A stretch of 30,204 nucleotides of DNA from JAAYZK01 sp964535025 (GTDB lineage Bacteria > Planctomycetota > Phycisphaerae > SM23-33 > FEN-1343): assembly GCA_964535025.1 (NCBI GenBank), contig CAZHRW010000038.1:1-30204 (forward strand), in the 5' to 3' direction. Below are positions 23,280-30,204 of this stretch, piece after piece. The notes beneath the pieces are model-generated. The model ran no database searches, was not told where the DNA came from, and saw only the letters and a program-made list of their open reading frames with translations. How positions within the stretch are numbered: position 1 is the stretch's first letter; each line of letters begins with the position of its first letter. The position numbers and the translations under genes are program-made.

Positions 23280-24188
23280 TCAGGCGGCGGTGCCGAAGTT
23301 GGTCTTCAGGATCGCGAAGTCGTCAAGGTCCACATCCCCATCGCCGTCGAAGTCGCCCTCGCCGGCCCCGGCGGTCACGCCCGTGCGGCCGAAGTTGGTC
23401 TTGAGGATGGCGAAGTCATCGAGGTCCACGTCCCCGTCGCCGTCGGCATCACCGGGCTGACCGGCGGTGCTCTGCATGATCCAGGTCTGCTGGCTGGCGC
23501 CCTGCTGGAACTTGCCGCCGACCGTGTTGTTGGCCAACTGGGCGAAGCTGTCGACGCCCTTGCAGCCGGCGACCACGTCCAGACCGATCGTCGTCCCGTT
23601 GGCCAGGTCGACCGCGACGGTGTCGTCGCTGCCCATCAGGCCGTACTCATCCGTGGCGTCCCACCCGGCGTAAAAGGCGTAGGGCACGATCGCCACTTCA
23701 TAAATGAGGGTGTCGCCGTCGGGGCCGGCGGCCCAGGCGGGCACCAGGTCGGTCCCGACCGGATACTCCCACGCCGCGTCAATCCATGTGCCGGCGCCGT
23801 CGACGATGATCTGCTGGCCATAGCCCATCTCAGGCAGAAAGTACTCGTCGTGATTGCCGGCGTCGATGGAGATCTCGATGATATCGCGGCCGTTCCACGC
23901 GCCGTCGGAGGCGCCGAACTGGTGGTCGGTGTCGACCACCTCCACGGCCACGTAGATGAGGTTGTCCGCATCCGACCAACGGACGGCGTACTTGGCGGAG
24001 GTGACGTCCGGCGCGGTGCCCTCGTCCAGCAGGATCCACGTATCGCCCGCCCATTCGCCCAAATCGCCGTCGACGGTGACGGCCGCCTCCGGGGCGTAAT
24101 AGGGGTCAGCGATATCATGATCGGCCCACGCGACGGCGCACAGCGAAAGCATCATCACGACGGCAACAGCGTAGTTCGAACGATTCAT
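23280..24188 (-). CDS. Secreted CBM9-like protein with C-terminal dockerin (copy 2)
   Basis: A 302-residue paralogue of the previous gene. The ATG at 24188 has a strong GGAGGAG and opens a signal peptide (M-N-R-S-N-Y-A-V-A-V-V-M-M-L-S-L, cleavage after A-W-A); the mature end is D-H-D-I-A-D-P-Y-Y-A-P-E. The CBM9-like body is nearly the same as copy 3 (Y-A-V-R-W-S-D-A-D-N-L, D-G-A-W-N-G-R-D-I-I-E-I). After the shared Q-Q-T-W it has a classic dockerin: G-D-A-D-G-D-G-D-V-D-L-D-D-F-A-I-L-K and a second near-identical loop, ending N-F-G-T-A-A. It should be exported and held by calcium-dependent dockerin contacts or other cell-surface partners. It has its own promoter and terminator. Confidence 0.88.
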   Translation of the reverse strand: MNRSNYAVAVVMMLSLCAVAWADHDIADPYYAPEAAVTVDGDLGEWAGDTWILLDEGTAPDVTSAKYAVRWSDADNLIYVAVEVVDTDHQFGASDGAWNGRDIIEISIDAGNHDEYFLPEMGYGQQIIVDGAGTWIDAAWEYPVGTDLVPAWAAGPDGDTLIYEVAIVPYAFYAGWDATDEYGLMGSDDTVAVDLANGTTIGLDVVAGCKGVDSFAQLANNTVGGKFQQGASQQTWIMQSTAGQPGDADGDGDVDLDDFAILKTNFGRTGVTAGAGEGDFDGDGDVDLDDFAILKTNFGTAA

Positions 24189-24247
24189 AGCCACTCCTCC
24201 CGACATCTGAACAGAACTGGTCCCTGGACGCCCGGGCCGCCGCCCCG

Positions 24248-24276
24248 CCCGTTGACTCAACGGGTCACCGGGTCAC
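24248..24276 (-). promoter_or_regulatory. Palindrome and tandem octamers in the copy 2 leader
   Basis: CCCGTTGA (24248-24255) and TCAACGGG (24257-24264) form a perfect dyad around one base. It overlaps two tandem CGGGTCAC copies (24261-24268 and 24269-24276), next to the predicted start near 24276. It may be an operator or an RNA hairpin. Confidence 0.45.
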
Positions 24277-24282
24277 ACCGGC

Positions 24283-24310
24283 ATTTTATCACGGAACCCG
24301 AAATCAGCAA
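24283..24310 (-). promoter_or_regulatory. Promoter for CBM9-like copy 2
   Basis: Minus-strand TTGCTG (24305-24310) and TAAAAT (24283-24288) are 16 bases apart, the same spacer as in copies 1 and 3. Predicted leader about 88 bases. Between here and the copy 3 terminator (24311-24464) I see only a perfect 14-base palindrome, GCCGTCATGACGGC (24433-24446), and no gene. Confidence 0.5.
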
Positions 24311-24464
24311 ACGATTTCCCGTTTGCAAGCGCGGGCCTGTTGCCGTCGCCGCGGCGAGACCGTCGCGCCTTCGCCGTGGCCGGCGGGTGTCGTGCTTCCA
24401 ACAGACGGACGCGCGATTCGGCCTGTCCGCCGGCCGTCATGACGGCGATGTCGGGCCATACGGC

Positions 24465-24495
24465 GCATAACAAAGGGCAGCCCGGAAGCTGCCCT
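24465..24495 (-). terminator. Rho-independent terminator after CBM9-like copy 3
   Basis: AGGGCAGC (24474-24481) pairs with GCTGCCCT (24488-24495) around a six-base loop. On the minus strand the stem is followed by TTTGTTATG. It lies 31 bases past the copy 3 stop codon. Confidence 0.8.
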
Positions 24496-24526
24496 GTGGG
24501 GTTTGTGTTTGGACCAGGACGAACGC

Positions 24527-25312
24527 CTAGCGTCTGCGACGACGGATCAGCGCTACGGCGCCAAGGCCCAACAGGCTCATCGTGGCCGGCTCGGGGACGG
24601 TCACCCACGTCTGCTGGCTGGCGCCCTGCTGGAACTTGCCGCCAACCGTGTTGTTGGTCAACTGCCCGAAGGACTCCGCACCCTTGGCGCCAACCGTCAG
24701 GTCCAGGCCGATCGTCGTCCCGTCGGCCAGGTCGACCGCGACGGTCTCGTCGCTGCCCATCAGGCCGTCCTCATCCGTGGCGCCCCATCCGGCGTAGAAG
24801 GCGTAGGGCACGATCGCCACTTCATAGATAAGCGTGTCGCCGATCGGCCCGGCGGCCCAGGCGGGCACCAGGTCGGTCCCGACCGGATACTCCCACGCCG
24901 CGTCGATCCACGTGCCGGCGCCGTCGACGATGATCTGCTGGCCGTAGCCCATCTCGTGCAGGAAGTACGCGTCGTGATTGCCCGCGTCGAGGGTGATCTC
25001 GATGATATCGCGGCCGTTCCACGCGCCGTCGGAGGCGCCAAACTGGTGGTCGGTGTCGACCACCTCGGCGGCCACGTACAGGAGATTCTCCGCATCGCTC
25101 CAGCGGACAGCGTACTTGGCCGAGGTGACGTCCGGCGCGGTGCCCTCATCCAGCGGAATCCACTGGGCGCCGGCCCATTCGCTCAGGTCCCCGTCGACCG
25201 TGACGGCCCCCTCCGGCGCATAATAGGGGTCGGCGATATCGTGATCGGCCCACGCGGCGGCGCACAACGACAACAGCATCACGACGGCAACGACATACCT
25301 GGGACGTGTCAT
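24527..25312 (-). CDS. Secreted CBM9-like protein with PEP-CTERM anchor (copy 3)
   Basis: A 261-residue paralogue of copies 1 and 2. The frame is open to 25924, but the ATG at 25312 follows GGAGGAGG and opens the signal peptide (M-T-R-P-R-Y-V-V-A-V-V-M-L-L-S-L, cleavage after A-W-A), with mature end D-H-D-I-A-D-P-Y-Y-A-P-E. The body is nearly identical to copy 2 up to Q-Q-T-W. Then, instead of a dockerin, it has V-P-E-P-A-T-M-S-L-L-G-L-G-A-V-A-L-I and a run of five Arg, a standard PEP-CTERM sorting signal processed by an exosortase in known systems. The same ligand-binding head is thus sorted by a different route. Exosortase is not in the window. Confidence 0.88.
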   Translation of the reverse strand: MTRPRYVVAVVMLLSLCAAAWADHDIADPYYAPEGAVTVDGDLSEWAGAQWIPLDEGTAPDVTSAKYAVRWSDAENLLYVAAEVVDTDHQFGASDGAWNGRDIIEITLDAGNHDAYFLHEMGYGQQIIVDGAGTWIDAAWEYPVGTDLVPAWAAGPIGDTLIYEVAIVPYAFYAGWGATDEDGLMGSDETVAVDLADGTTIGLDLTVGAKGAESFGQLTNNTVGGKFQQGASQQTWVTVPEPATMSLLGLGAVALIRRRRR

Positions 25313-25403
25313 ACTCTGTCCTCCTCCAATCCGTACGACTGAAATGATGGCTGGACACCCGATCCAGACCCCACTCGCCCATCCCGGGCGAGCCGATGCT
25401 GCG

Positions 25404-25431
25404 ATTGTACCACGGATCCCCAGCCGACCAA
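25404..25431 (-). promoter_or_regulatory. Promoter for CBM9-like copy 3
   Basis: Minus-strand TTGGTC (25426-25431) and TACAAT (25404-25409) are 16 bases apart. The predicted start near 25397 gives a leader of about 84 bases. The leader opens with CTCGCCC (25374-25380) pairing GGGCGAG (25386-25392), a 7-base stem with a 5-base loop. Confidence 0.5.
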
Positions 25432-25487
25432 GCGTTTTCTCAACCGGCGGCCACGGTTTGCGCCTCCCAGTCGCGGAGCTGCGACGC

Positions 25488-25516
25488 TTGACCGGCGCGG
25501 GGGATGGACGAATAAT
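25488..25516 (+). promoter_or_regulatory. Predicted promoter for the DUF1810 gene, positioned for a leaderless transcript
   Basis: TTGACC (25488-25493) and AATAAT (25511-25516), each one mismatch from consensus, are 17 bases apart. The -10 box ends six bases before the GTG at 25523, and no ribosome binding site is visible. Confidence 0.5.
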
Positions 25517-25522
25517 GCGGTC

Positions 25523-25942
25523 GTGGACGAATTCGAGCATTTCGTCAAGGCCCAGGATCGCATTTACGACCGGGTCTGTCGCGAACTGGCCGACGGGCGC
25601 AAGCGGTCCCACTGGATGTGGTTCATCTTTCCCCAGCTCCGCGGCCTCGGGCACAGCGCGATGGCCGAGCGCTACGCCCTCGATTCGCTCGAGCAGGCCC
25701 GCCGGTACCTCGCTCACAACGTCTGCGGCCCGCGGCTGCGCGAGTGCACCACCCTGGCCGTCGGCGCCGACGCGCCCAGCGCGCAGGTGCTGTTCGGCGC
25801 GCCCGACTGGCTCAAGTTCCGCTCTTCGATGACCCTCTTCGCGGCGGCCGACCCGGCCGACGACCTGTTCGCCCGGGCGCTGGACCGCTATTACGACGGC
25901 GAGCGGGACGAGCGGACGATCCACCTGCTTCAGCAGCAGTGA
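25523..25942 (+). CDS. DUF1810 family protein
   Basis: A 139-residue cytoplasmic protein. F-V-K-A-Q-D-R-I-Y, then S-H-W-M-W-F-I-F-P-Q-L-R-G-L-G (29-43), A-E-R-Y-A-L, and Y-L-A-H-N...G-P-R-L are characteristic of DUF1810, and the length is normal for the family. The start is a GTG at 25523; the ATG at 25515 is out of frame. Function is unknown, and the neighbours give no hint. It is convergent with the CotH protein, whose stop codon is 25 bases away. Confidence 0.88.
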   Translation: MDEFEHFVKAQDRIYDRVCRELADGRKRSHWMWFIFPQLRGLGHSAMAERYALDSLEQARRYLAHNVCGPRLRECTTLAVGADAPSAQVLFGAPDWLKFRSSMTLFAAADPADDLFARALDRYYDGERDERTIHLLQQQ

Positions 25943-25967
25943 GGATCATCCGCCCGTCGCCATCGCC

Positions 25968-28900
25968 TCACGTTCCGAAGTGCAGCTTGAGGATCGCGAA
26001 GTCGTCGAGGTCGACGTCCCCGTCGCCGTCGAAGTCGCCCTCGGCCTGCGTCATGTCGTTGAGGCCGAAGTGCTGCTTGAGGATCGCGAAGTCATCGAGG
26101 TCGACGTCCCCGTCGCCGTCGGCGTCGCCGGGGCGCAGGTCGCTGCCGGCGCCGGGGGAGGGCGCGCCGGCGACCCAGTTGAGCGGATCGGGGCCCCAGT
26201 TGCGCCCGGCGGCGCGGTGCAGGGCATCGCCGTCGCCGTCCGCGCCGGTCGGCCAGGGGGCCAGGTCGTCGTAGGTGACGGCGTCTTCGATGATATGGGG
26301 TGTATAGTAGGGTTCATCGCTGGGCGGGTTATCAGGCCGCTGCAGTTCGAGGCGTTCCCCGGCGTTGTCCAGCCTCCCGCCCCAGCCGCCGACCAGACGG
26401 ACGGACCCGTCGATCCCGTAGGCGTCTCGGAAGTCCGCCACGCGGGCGGCGTTGTCGACGTTGTCGGGATTGAACGACAGGACGACCAACCGCGCGTCGG
26501 CGGCCAGGGTCGTGCCCGGATCGAAGTCGTACGCTACGCCCTTATCCAGCCGCCAGTCGGTCAGGTCGACCTCCGCGCCGGTGCGATTGTGGATCTCGAC
26601 GAACTCGCGATCGAACGGCTCGACCGACCCGGGGTTGTACATGATCTCGCTGATCACCACGCCGGGCAGGCGCGGCCCGGCGTTCGGCCCGCCGAGGGTC
26701 AGCGACGTCATCGGGTACAGCTCGCCCGCCCCGTCGGGCCAGCGCCCGTGGGATTCGTTGCGGAACGCCGCGCCGAACTCGACGTGGTCGACGAACCGCA
26801 GCAGGGCGCCGGCGCTGTCGGCGGCCATGAGCCACACGTCCTCGCCGTGGGCGCCGTCGAGGGCGAAGTCGGTCGGCAGGCCGCCGGCATTGAAGTCATA
26901 CTCGTCGAAGACGAGGTACTCGCCCGGGAGGAGGACCGTCCCGTCGGGGATGCGGAACTTGCGGTAGGTCTCCCACGTATCGCTGAGGAACCATCCGCCC
27001 AGGTCGACGGCGGCGCCGGAGACGTTGAGCAGTTCGATCGAGTCGGTCGGGTCGACATCCGTGTGCGTGAGCACCTCGTTGACCACGACGTCCACGACCG
27101 GCCCGACCCCGGCGACACCCGGCGAGCCGCCGTACTCGGTGCTGGAGCGCCAGGCGTCGTCGTCATTGGGATCGATGCCGAAGTCGGCCCGCTCGAGCGA
27201 GGCCCCGCGTCCATCGGCGCGGCCGGGCCAGTTATCGGCGTCGTCGTAGGTGATCGACAGGAACGGCAGGCCGGCGGCGGTCATGGCGAGCGTCTCGCCG
27301 TCGTTGGCCAGCGAGCCGGTGTACTGGCCGGCGACGGGCAGGCCCGTCCCGTACCGCGCCTCGAAGGCCGCGAGGTCCTTCACCACCACCACGCGCTCGC
27401 CCGGCGCGAGTGTCGTCACGGCGCTGTCGGCGAAATCGAAGACGATGCCGTCGCTGAAGGCAATGAACGACAGGTCAACGTCGTCGTTGCCGGGGTTGAT
27501 GATCTCGGTGAACTCGAAATCGTCCGGCACGCCGTCGACGCCGTCCGGCGGGGCGGGCGGATTGTACATGATCTCGGCGATCGCCAGGGTCGGTCCGCCT
27601 TCGGGCATGAAGCCCGCCTCGACCACCGCGCTGGCCAGCGGACCGATCACCACGGCGGCCTTGACCACCACGGCGCCGGCCAGCGGGACCGGCGATCCCA
27701 CGTACATCATCGCCGACGGCGACGTGCGCGGATCGGTCCCATCCAGCGTATAGTAGACCATCCCCGTGCCGTTGGGGTTGGTCATCACCAGTTCGAAGCC
27801 CGGGGCGTACTCGCCGCCGTACCGGTTGAACTCCGGCGCGTCGATCGACGGGAACAGGTCGACCGAGCGCATCTGTTCGATGACGTACCCGGTCCGCTGC
27901 GGCAGGTACTGGGTGCGGATGCGATCGCATTCGGCCATCCAGGTGGCGTCGCGGGTCCACACGCCGGGTGGGCCCTGGGGGTCGCCCTCCCGGTCGTTCC
28001 ATTCGAACATCGAGTCGCCCCACCGGGCCGACTCGCCGATGATGGCGGTGTCGATCTCGTCGGCGCGGGCGTTGAATCGTGCGATGCCCGCATCGGGCGA
28101 CAGGGGGCCGTCGTTGAGCATCAACTGCTGGGCGCGGTCGGCCCATCGCCGGCGGAACGTCGCGTTGGTGATCAATCGCCGGTAGATGCGGACCGGGCCG
28201 GTGTCGTTGGAGGAATCGGTGTTGTTCCACCGGGTGAGGACCTCGGTGGAGTCAGGGTAGTTGGAAGCCTCACCGACGCCCTGGCCGAGGGCGGCTTCCG
28301 AGTCCCAGGTGTGGCACGTGAACGGGATCAGCGGCGGCCCGCCGGCGGGGTTGCGGCGGCAGACCATGTACCAGTTCTTCCGGGGGAAGTCCTGCCGGTT
28401 GTACGTCCACAGGGTGATCATGTAGTCGATGAACTGATCGACATCGAGGTACTCCTCCAGGGCGGCCAGTTCCGCGTCGGAGATCGCCGTCACCGTCGAG
28501 CTGCCGTACCCGCTGGAACTGCAGTCGAACCAGCGATCGAGCATGTAGTTGTAGGCGCGCCGGTCGCCTTCCTGCAGGGCGCCATTTTCCGGCGCGGCGC
28601 CGCTGGCGCCCTTGATCACGTCGTACTCGTCCTTGTTGCCGCCGAAGTGCTCGGCCGCGAACGAATCGTCGGGCCGTTCGATCGCTTCGAACAGCCCCCA
28701 GTAGACGCCGTTGAGGTACAGGTGGACGAAGCGGCCGCGCACGCCGACGTTGCCGGTGTCGCGGAAGGCGTCGTGCAGGAAGATGTCCCGCAGGTACAGG
28801 CTGTTGTCGCTCGGCCCGCCGGCGAACGAGACATTAATATCCGCCGAGCGGGTCGGGTCGCGCAGCCAGCCGTCGCCCCAGTTGGCGCGGAGGACGATGG

Positions 28901-30204
28901 TGTCGAACCGGTCCACGCCGTCGCCGAAGAACGGGTAGTCCAGCTTGCTCGGGCCGTAGTCGCCCTTGAACAGGACGCGGAAGCTCTGCTTGTCGTTGAC
29001 GGCGGGCCAGCGGGCCAGTTCGCCGAGGATCCGCCCAGCGGCGTTGACGGAGAAGCCTTCCTCCAGCCCCGCCGGATCGATCAGTTCCATCGACGTGGGC
29101 TTTTCCCAGAAGATGTTGCTCGACGCCCGCATGATCGAGTTGGGATACATGCCGTCGTAGGCGTCCCACAGGTCGTGGGGATCGAACGTCAGGGCGACCG
29201 TGGGGATGGACGTCAGGGCCGTGATCATCCGCGGGTCGCCGACGACGTCCGGGTCCATCTCGTAATCGGCCGGACGGCTCCTGCGGTCGTAGCTGGAGGA
29301 GTTGGACGCCCCGGCGTACCAGGTGTCGGGGAAGTCCCGGGCGGTTTCATCGTCGGTCTGGGCGAGCACGTCGGCCAGGAAGATGTAGGTGTGGGTGACC
29401 GGCTCGGCGTCGAGATACCCGGGCTTGAACGCCGCGGCCCGGACGACGGTGGTGGTGGCGATGGCGATCGGGCCGGTGTAGACGCTCCCGTGCGACGACG
29501 TCGGCTCGGTGCCGTCCAGCGTGTAGCGGAGGGTGACGTCGGGCGTGTCGGAGGCCAGGGCCAGCGAGAACGGCCCGTCGTAGAACCCGTGCGGCACGGA
29601 GAAGTCGACGTCGTCGATGTAGCCGAGGACGCCGGAATTGTTGGCCGCGCCCGGCGTGGGGGCGGTGAAATAGCGCAGGTCCGCCTGCTGGCCGCCGGGA
29701 TTGACCGACCCGATCAGCTCGGGCAGGATGAGCATATCGGAACTGCCCAGGCCGTCATTGAGCCCGTGGATCGCCAGGAGGTTCTCGCCGGCGACGAGGG
29801 CCGAGCGGATCGCCGAGACGTTGAAGTCGACGAAGCGCATCGCGTCGGAGTCCGAATGCCCGCCGCTCGCCCCGGCGTCGTAGGCCAGGGGCGGCGCGGC
29901 GCCGGCGTTGTCGGCGGCGACCAGTTGGCCGTTGATGAAGGCGACGAACCCGTCGTCGTACTTCATGCGGAGCGTCATCGACAGGACCATGGCCGGATCG
30001 TCGACGGTGAAGGGGATGCGGACCCAGACCGACTCGTTGATCCCGTTCATCTCCGCCTCGACATCCAGGCCGATCAGCCCATCGTAGGTCTCGGCCTCGT
30101 CGTACCCGACGGCGGTGGGGCCCGTCGGCCAGCCGCTGTCGTCGTAGAACCCCAGCATCCACACGTTCTCATCGGCCGGACCGGTCGGCACCCGCGCGGC
30201 GGCG
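25968..30204 (-). CDS. CotH kinase / lamin-tail surface protein with dockerin (5' partial)
   Basis: The frame is open to the right edge; the GTG at 30191 is internal and the start lies outside. At least 1407 residues, numbered from that GTG. Residues 1-160 resemble a carbohydrate-binding module (W-M-x-G-F-Y-D-D-S-G-W; D-D-G-F-V-A-F-I-N-G). A chitobiase-C-like repeat follows (about 193-268, Y-T-L-D-G-T-E-P-T). The CotH kinase domain (about 329-695) shows R-V-L-F-K-G-D-Y-G, L-R-D-x-F-x-H-D, L-Y-L-N-G-V-Y-W-G-L-F-E, E-Y-D-V-I-K-G and T-W-D-S-E-A-A-L-G. A second Y-T-L-D-G-T-D-P repeat lies at about 782-864, then three lamin-tail domains (from about 867, 1029 and 1174; E-I-M-Y-N-P in two). The dockerin (1354-1407) has two D-G-D-G-D-V-D-L-D-D-F loops. 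It is probably secreted and surface-bound. CotH kinases phosphorylate proteins in spore coats and elsewhere; the substrate here is unknown. Confidence 0.85.
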   Translation of the reverse strand, partial: AAARVPTGPADENVWMLGFYDDSGWPTGPTAVGYDEAETYDGLIGLDVEAEMNGINESVWVRIPFTVDDPAMVLSMTLRMKYDDGFVAFINGQLVAADNAGAAPPLAYDAGASGGHSDSDAMRFVDFNVSAIRSALVAGENLLAIHGLNDGLGSSDMLILPELIGSVNPGGQQADLRYFTAPTPGAANNSGVLGYIDDVDFSVPHGFYDGPFSLALASDTPDVTLRYTLDGTEPTSSHGSVYTGPIAIATTTVVRAAAFKPGYLDAEPVTHTYIFLADVLAQTDDETARDFPDTWYAGASNSSSYDRRSRPADYEMDPDVVGDPRMITALTSIPTVALTFDPHDLWDAYDGMYPNSIMRASSNIFWEKPTSMELIDPAGLEEGFSVNAAGRILGELARWPAVNDKQSFRVLFKGDYGPSKLDYPFFGDGVDRFDTIVLRANWGDGWLRDPTRSADINVSFAGGPSDNSLYLRDIFLHDAFRDTGNVGVRGRFVHLYLNGVYWGLFEAIERPDDSFAAEHFGGNKDEYDVIKGASGAAPENGALQEGDRRAYNYMLDRWFDCSSSGYGSSTVTAISDAELAALEEYLDVDQFIDYMITLWTYNRQDFPRKNWYMVCRRNPAGGPPLIPFTCHTWDSEAALGQGVGEASNYPDSTEVLTRWNNTDSSNDTGPVRIYRRLITNATFRRRWADRAQQLMLNDGPLSPDAGIARFNARADEIDTAIIGESARWGDSMFEWNDREGDPQGPPGVWTRDATWMAECDRIRTQYLPQRTGYVIEQMRSVDLFPSIDAPEFNRYGGEYAPGFELVMTNPNGTGMVYYTLDGTDPRTSPSAMMYVGSPVPLAGAVVVKAAVVIGPLASAVVEAGFMPEGGPTLAIAEIMYNPPAPPDGVDGVPDDFEFTEIINPGNDDVDLSFIAFSDGIVFDFADSAVTTLAPGERVVVVKDLAAFEARYGTGLPVAGQYTGSLANDGETLAMTAAGLPFLSITYDDADNWPGRADGRGASLERADFGIDPNDDDAWRSSTEYGGSPGVAGVGPVVDVVVNEVLTHTDVDPTDSIELLNVSGAAVDLGGWFLSDTWETYRKFRIPDGTVLLPGEYLVFDEYDFNAGGLPTDFALDGAHGEDVWLMAADSAGALLRFVDHVEFGAAFRNESHGRWPDGAGELYPMTSLTLGGPNAGPRLPGVVISEIMYNPGSVEPFDREFVEIHNRTGAEVDLTDWRLDKGVAYDFDPGTTLAADARLVVLSFNPDNVDNAARVADFRDAYGIDGSVRLVGGWGGRLDNAGERLELQRPDNPPSDEPYYTPHIIEDAVTYDDLAPWPTGADGDGDALHRAAGRNWGPDPLNWVAGAPSPGAGSDLRPGDADGDGDVDLDDFAILKQHFGLNDMTQAEGDFDGDGDVDLDDFAILKLHFGT

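Noticed and set aside
25313..25924. N-terminal extension of CBM9-like copy 3
   Set aside because: It lies antisense to the DUF1810 gene, while the ATG at 25312 has a strong ribosome binding site and a signal peptide.

Overview
The window is high-GC bacterial DNA that reads as a planctomycete, most likely from the Phycisphaerae side of the phylum (inference). The grounds are several secreted proteins with type I dockerin repeats (D-G-D-x-D-L-D-D-F), two VPEP-type PEP-CTERM sorting signals, a CotH/lamin-tail surface protein, a flotillin gene, a diverged inverted repeat of a kind common in that group, and short scattered operons. I saw no rRNA, tRNA, CRISPR array, transposase or phage genes.

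Region 1 (3-5255) is a giant secreted repeat protein, cut by the left edge. It is two tandemly duplicated Gly-rich, autotransporter-like units, each ending in a dockerin. The first also has a PEP-CTERM signal, and the reading frame then runs without a stop through what looks like the signal peptide of the second. Region 2 (5540-10324) holds cell-envelope and housekeeping genes: a DUF2062/AsmA-like membrane protein, convergent yidC, and a metallophosphoesterase. Region 3 (10586-13136) is a signalling pair, an HDOD-GGDEF protein and an HDOD-only protein. Region 4 (13219-15939, minus strand) holds floA with a small Pro/Arg-rich membrane protein behind it, and an orphan DNA methyltransferase.

Region 5 (16062-18305) is a tight purB-hisA pair in which both enzymes resemble the eukaryotic versions. 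The purine and histidine pathways meet at AICAR, so the pairing makes metabolic sense. A diverged inverted repeat follows. Region 6 (18548-22150) holds a D-2-hydroxyacid dehydrogenase, a two-domain beta-sandwich protein without a signal peptide, a small GGPLDG protein and a dihydroorotase-like deacetylase. Region 7 (22116-25312, minus strand) has three paralogous secreted CBM9-like proteins in a row. Two end in dockerins and one in a PEP-CTERM anchor. Each has its own promoter and a 5'-leader stem-loop. Region 8 holds a DUF1810 gene and a large CotH/lamin-tail/dockerin protein running off the right edge.

The points most worth a second look are the fused double protein with a buried signal peptide, the eukaryote-like purB-hisA pair, the CBM9 triplet with swapped C-terminal anchors, and three promoters placed so that their transcripts should be leaderless. 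Promoter and terminator calls were made by eye. Strand, frame and family assignments of the main genes are much firmer than the regulatory calls.
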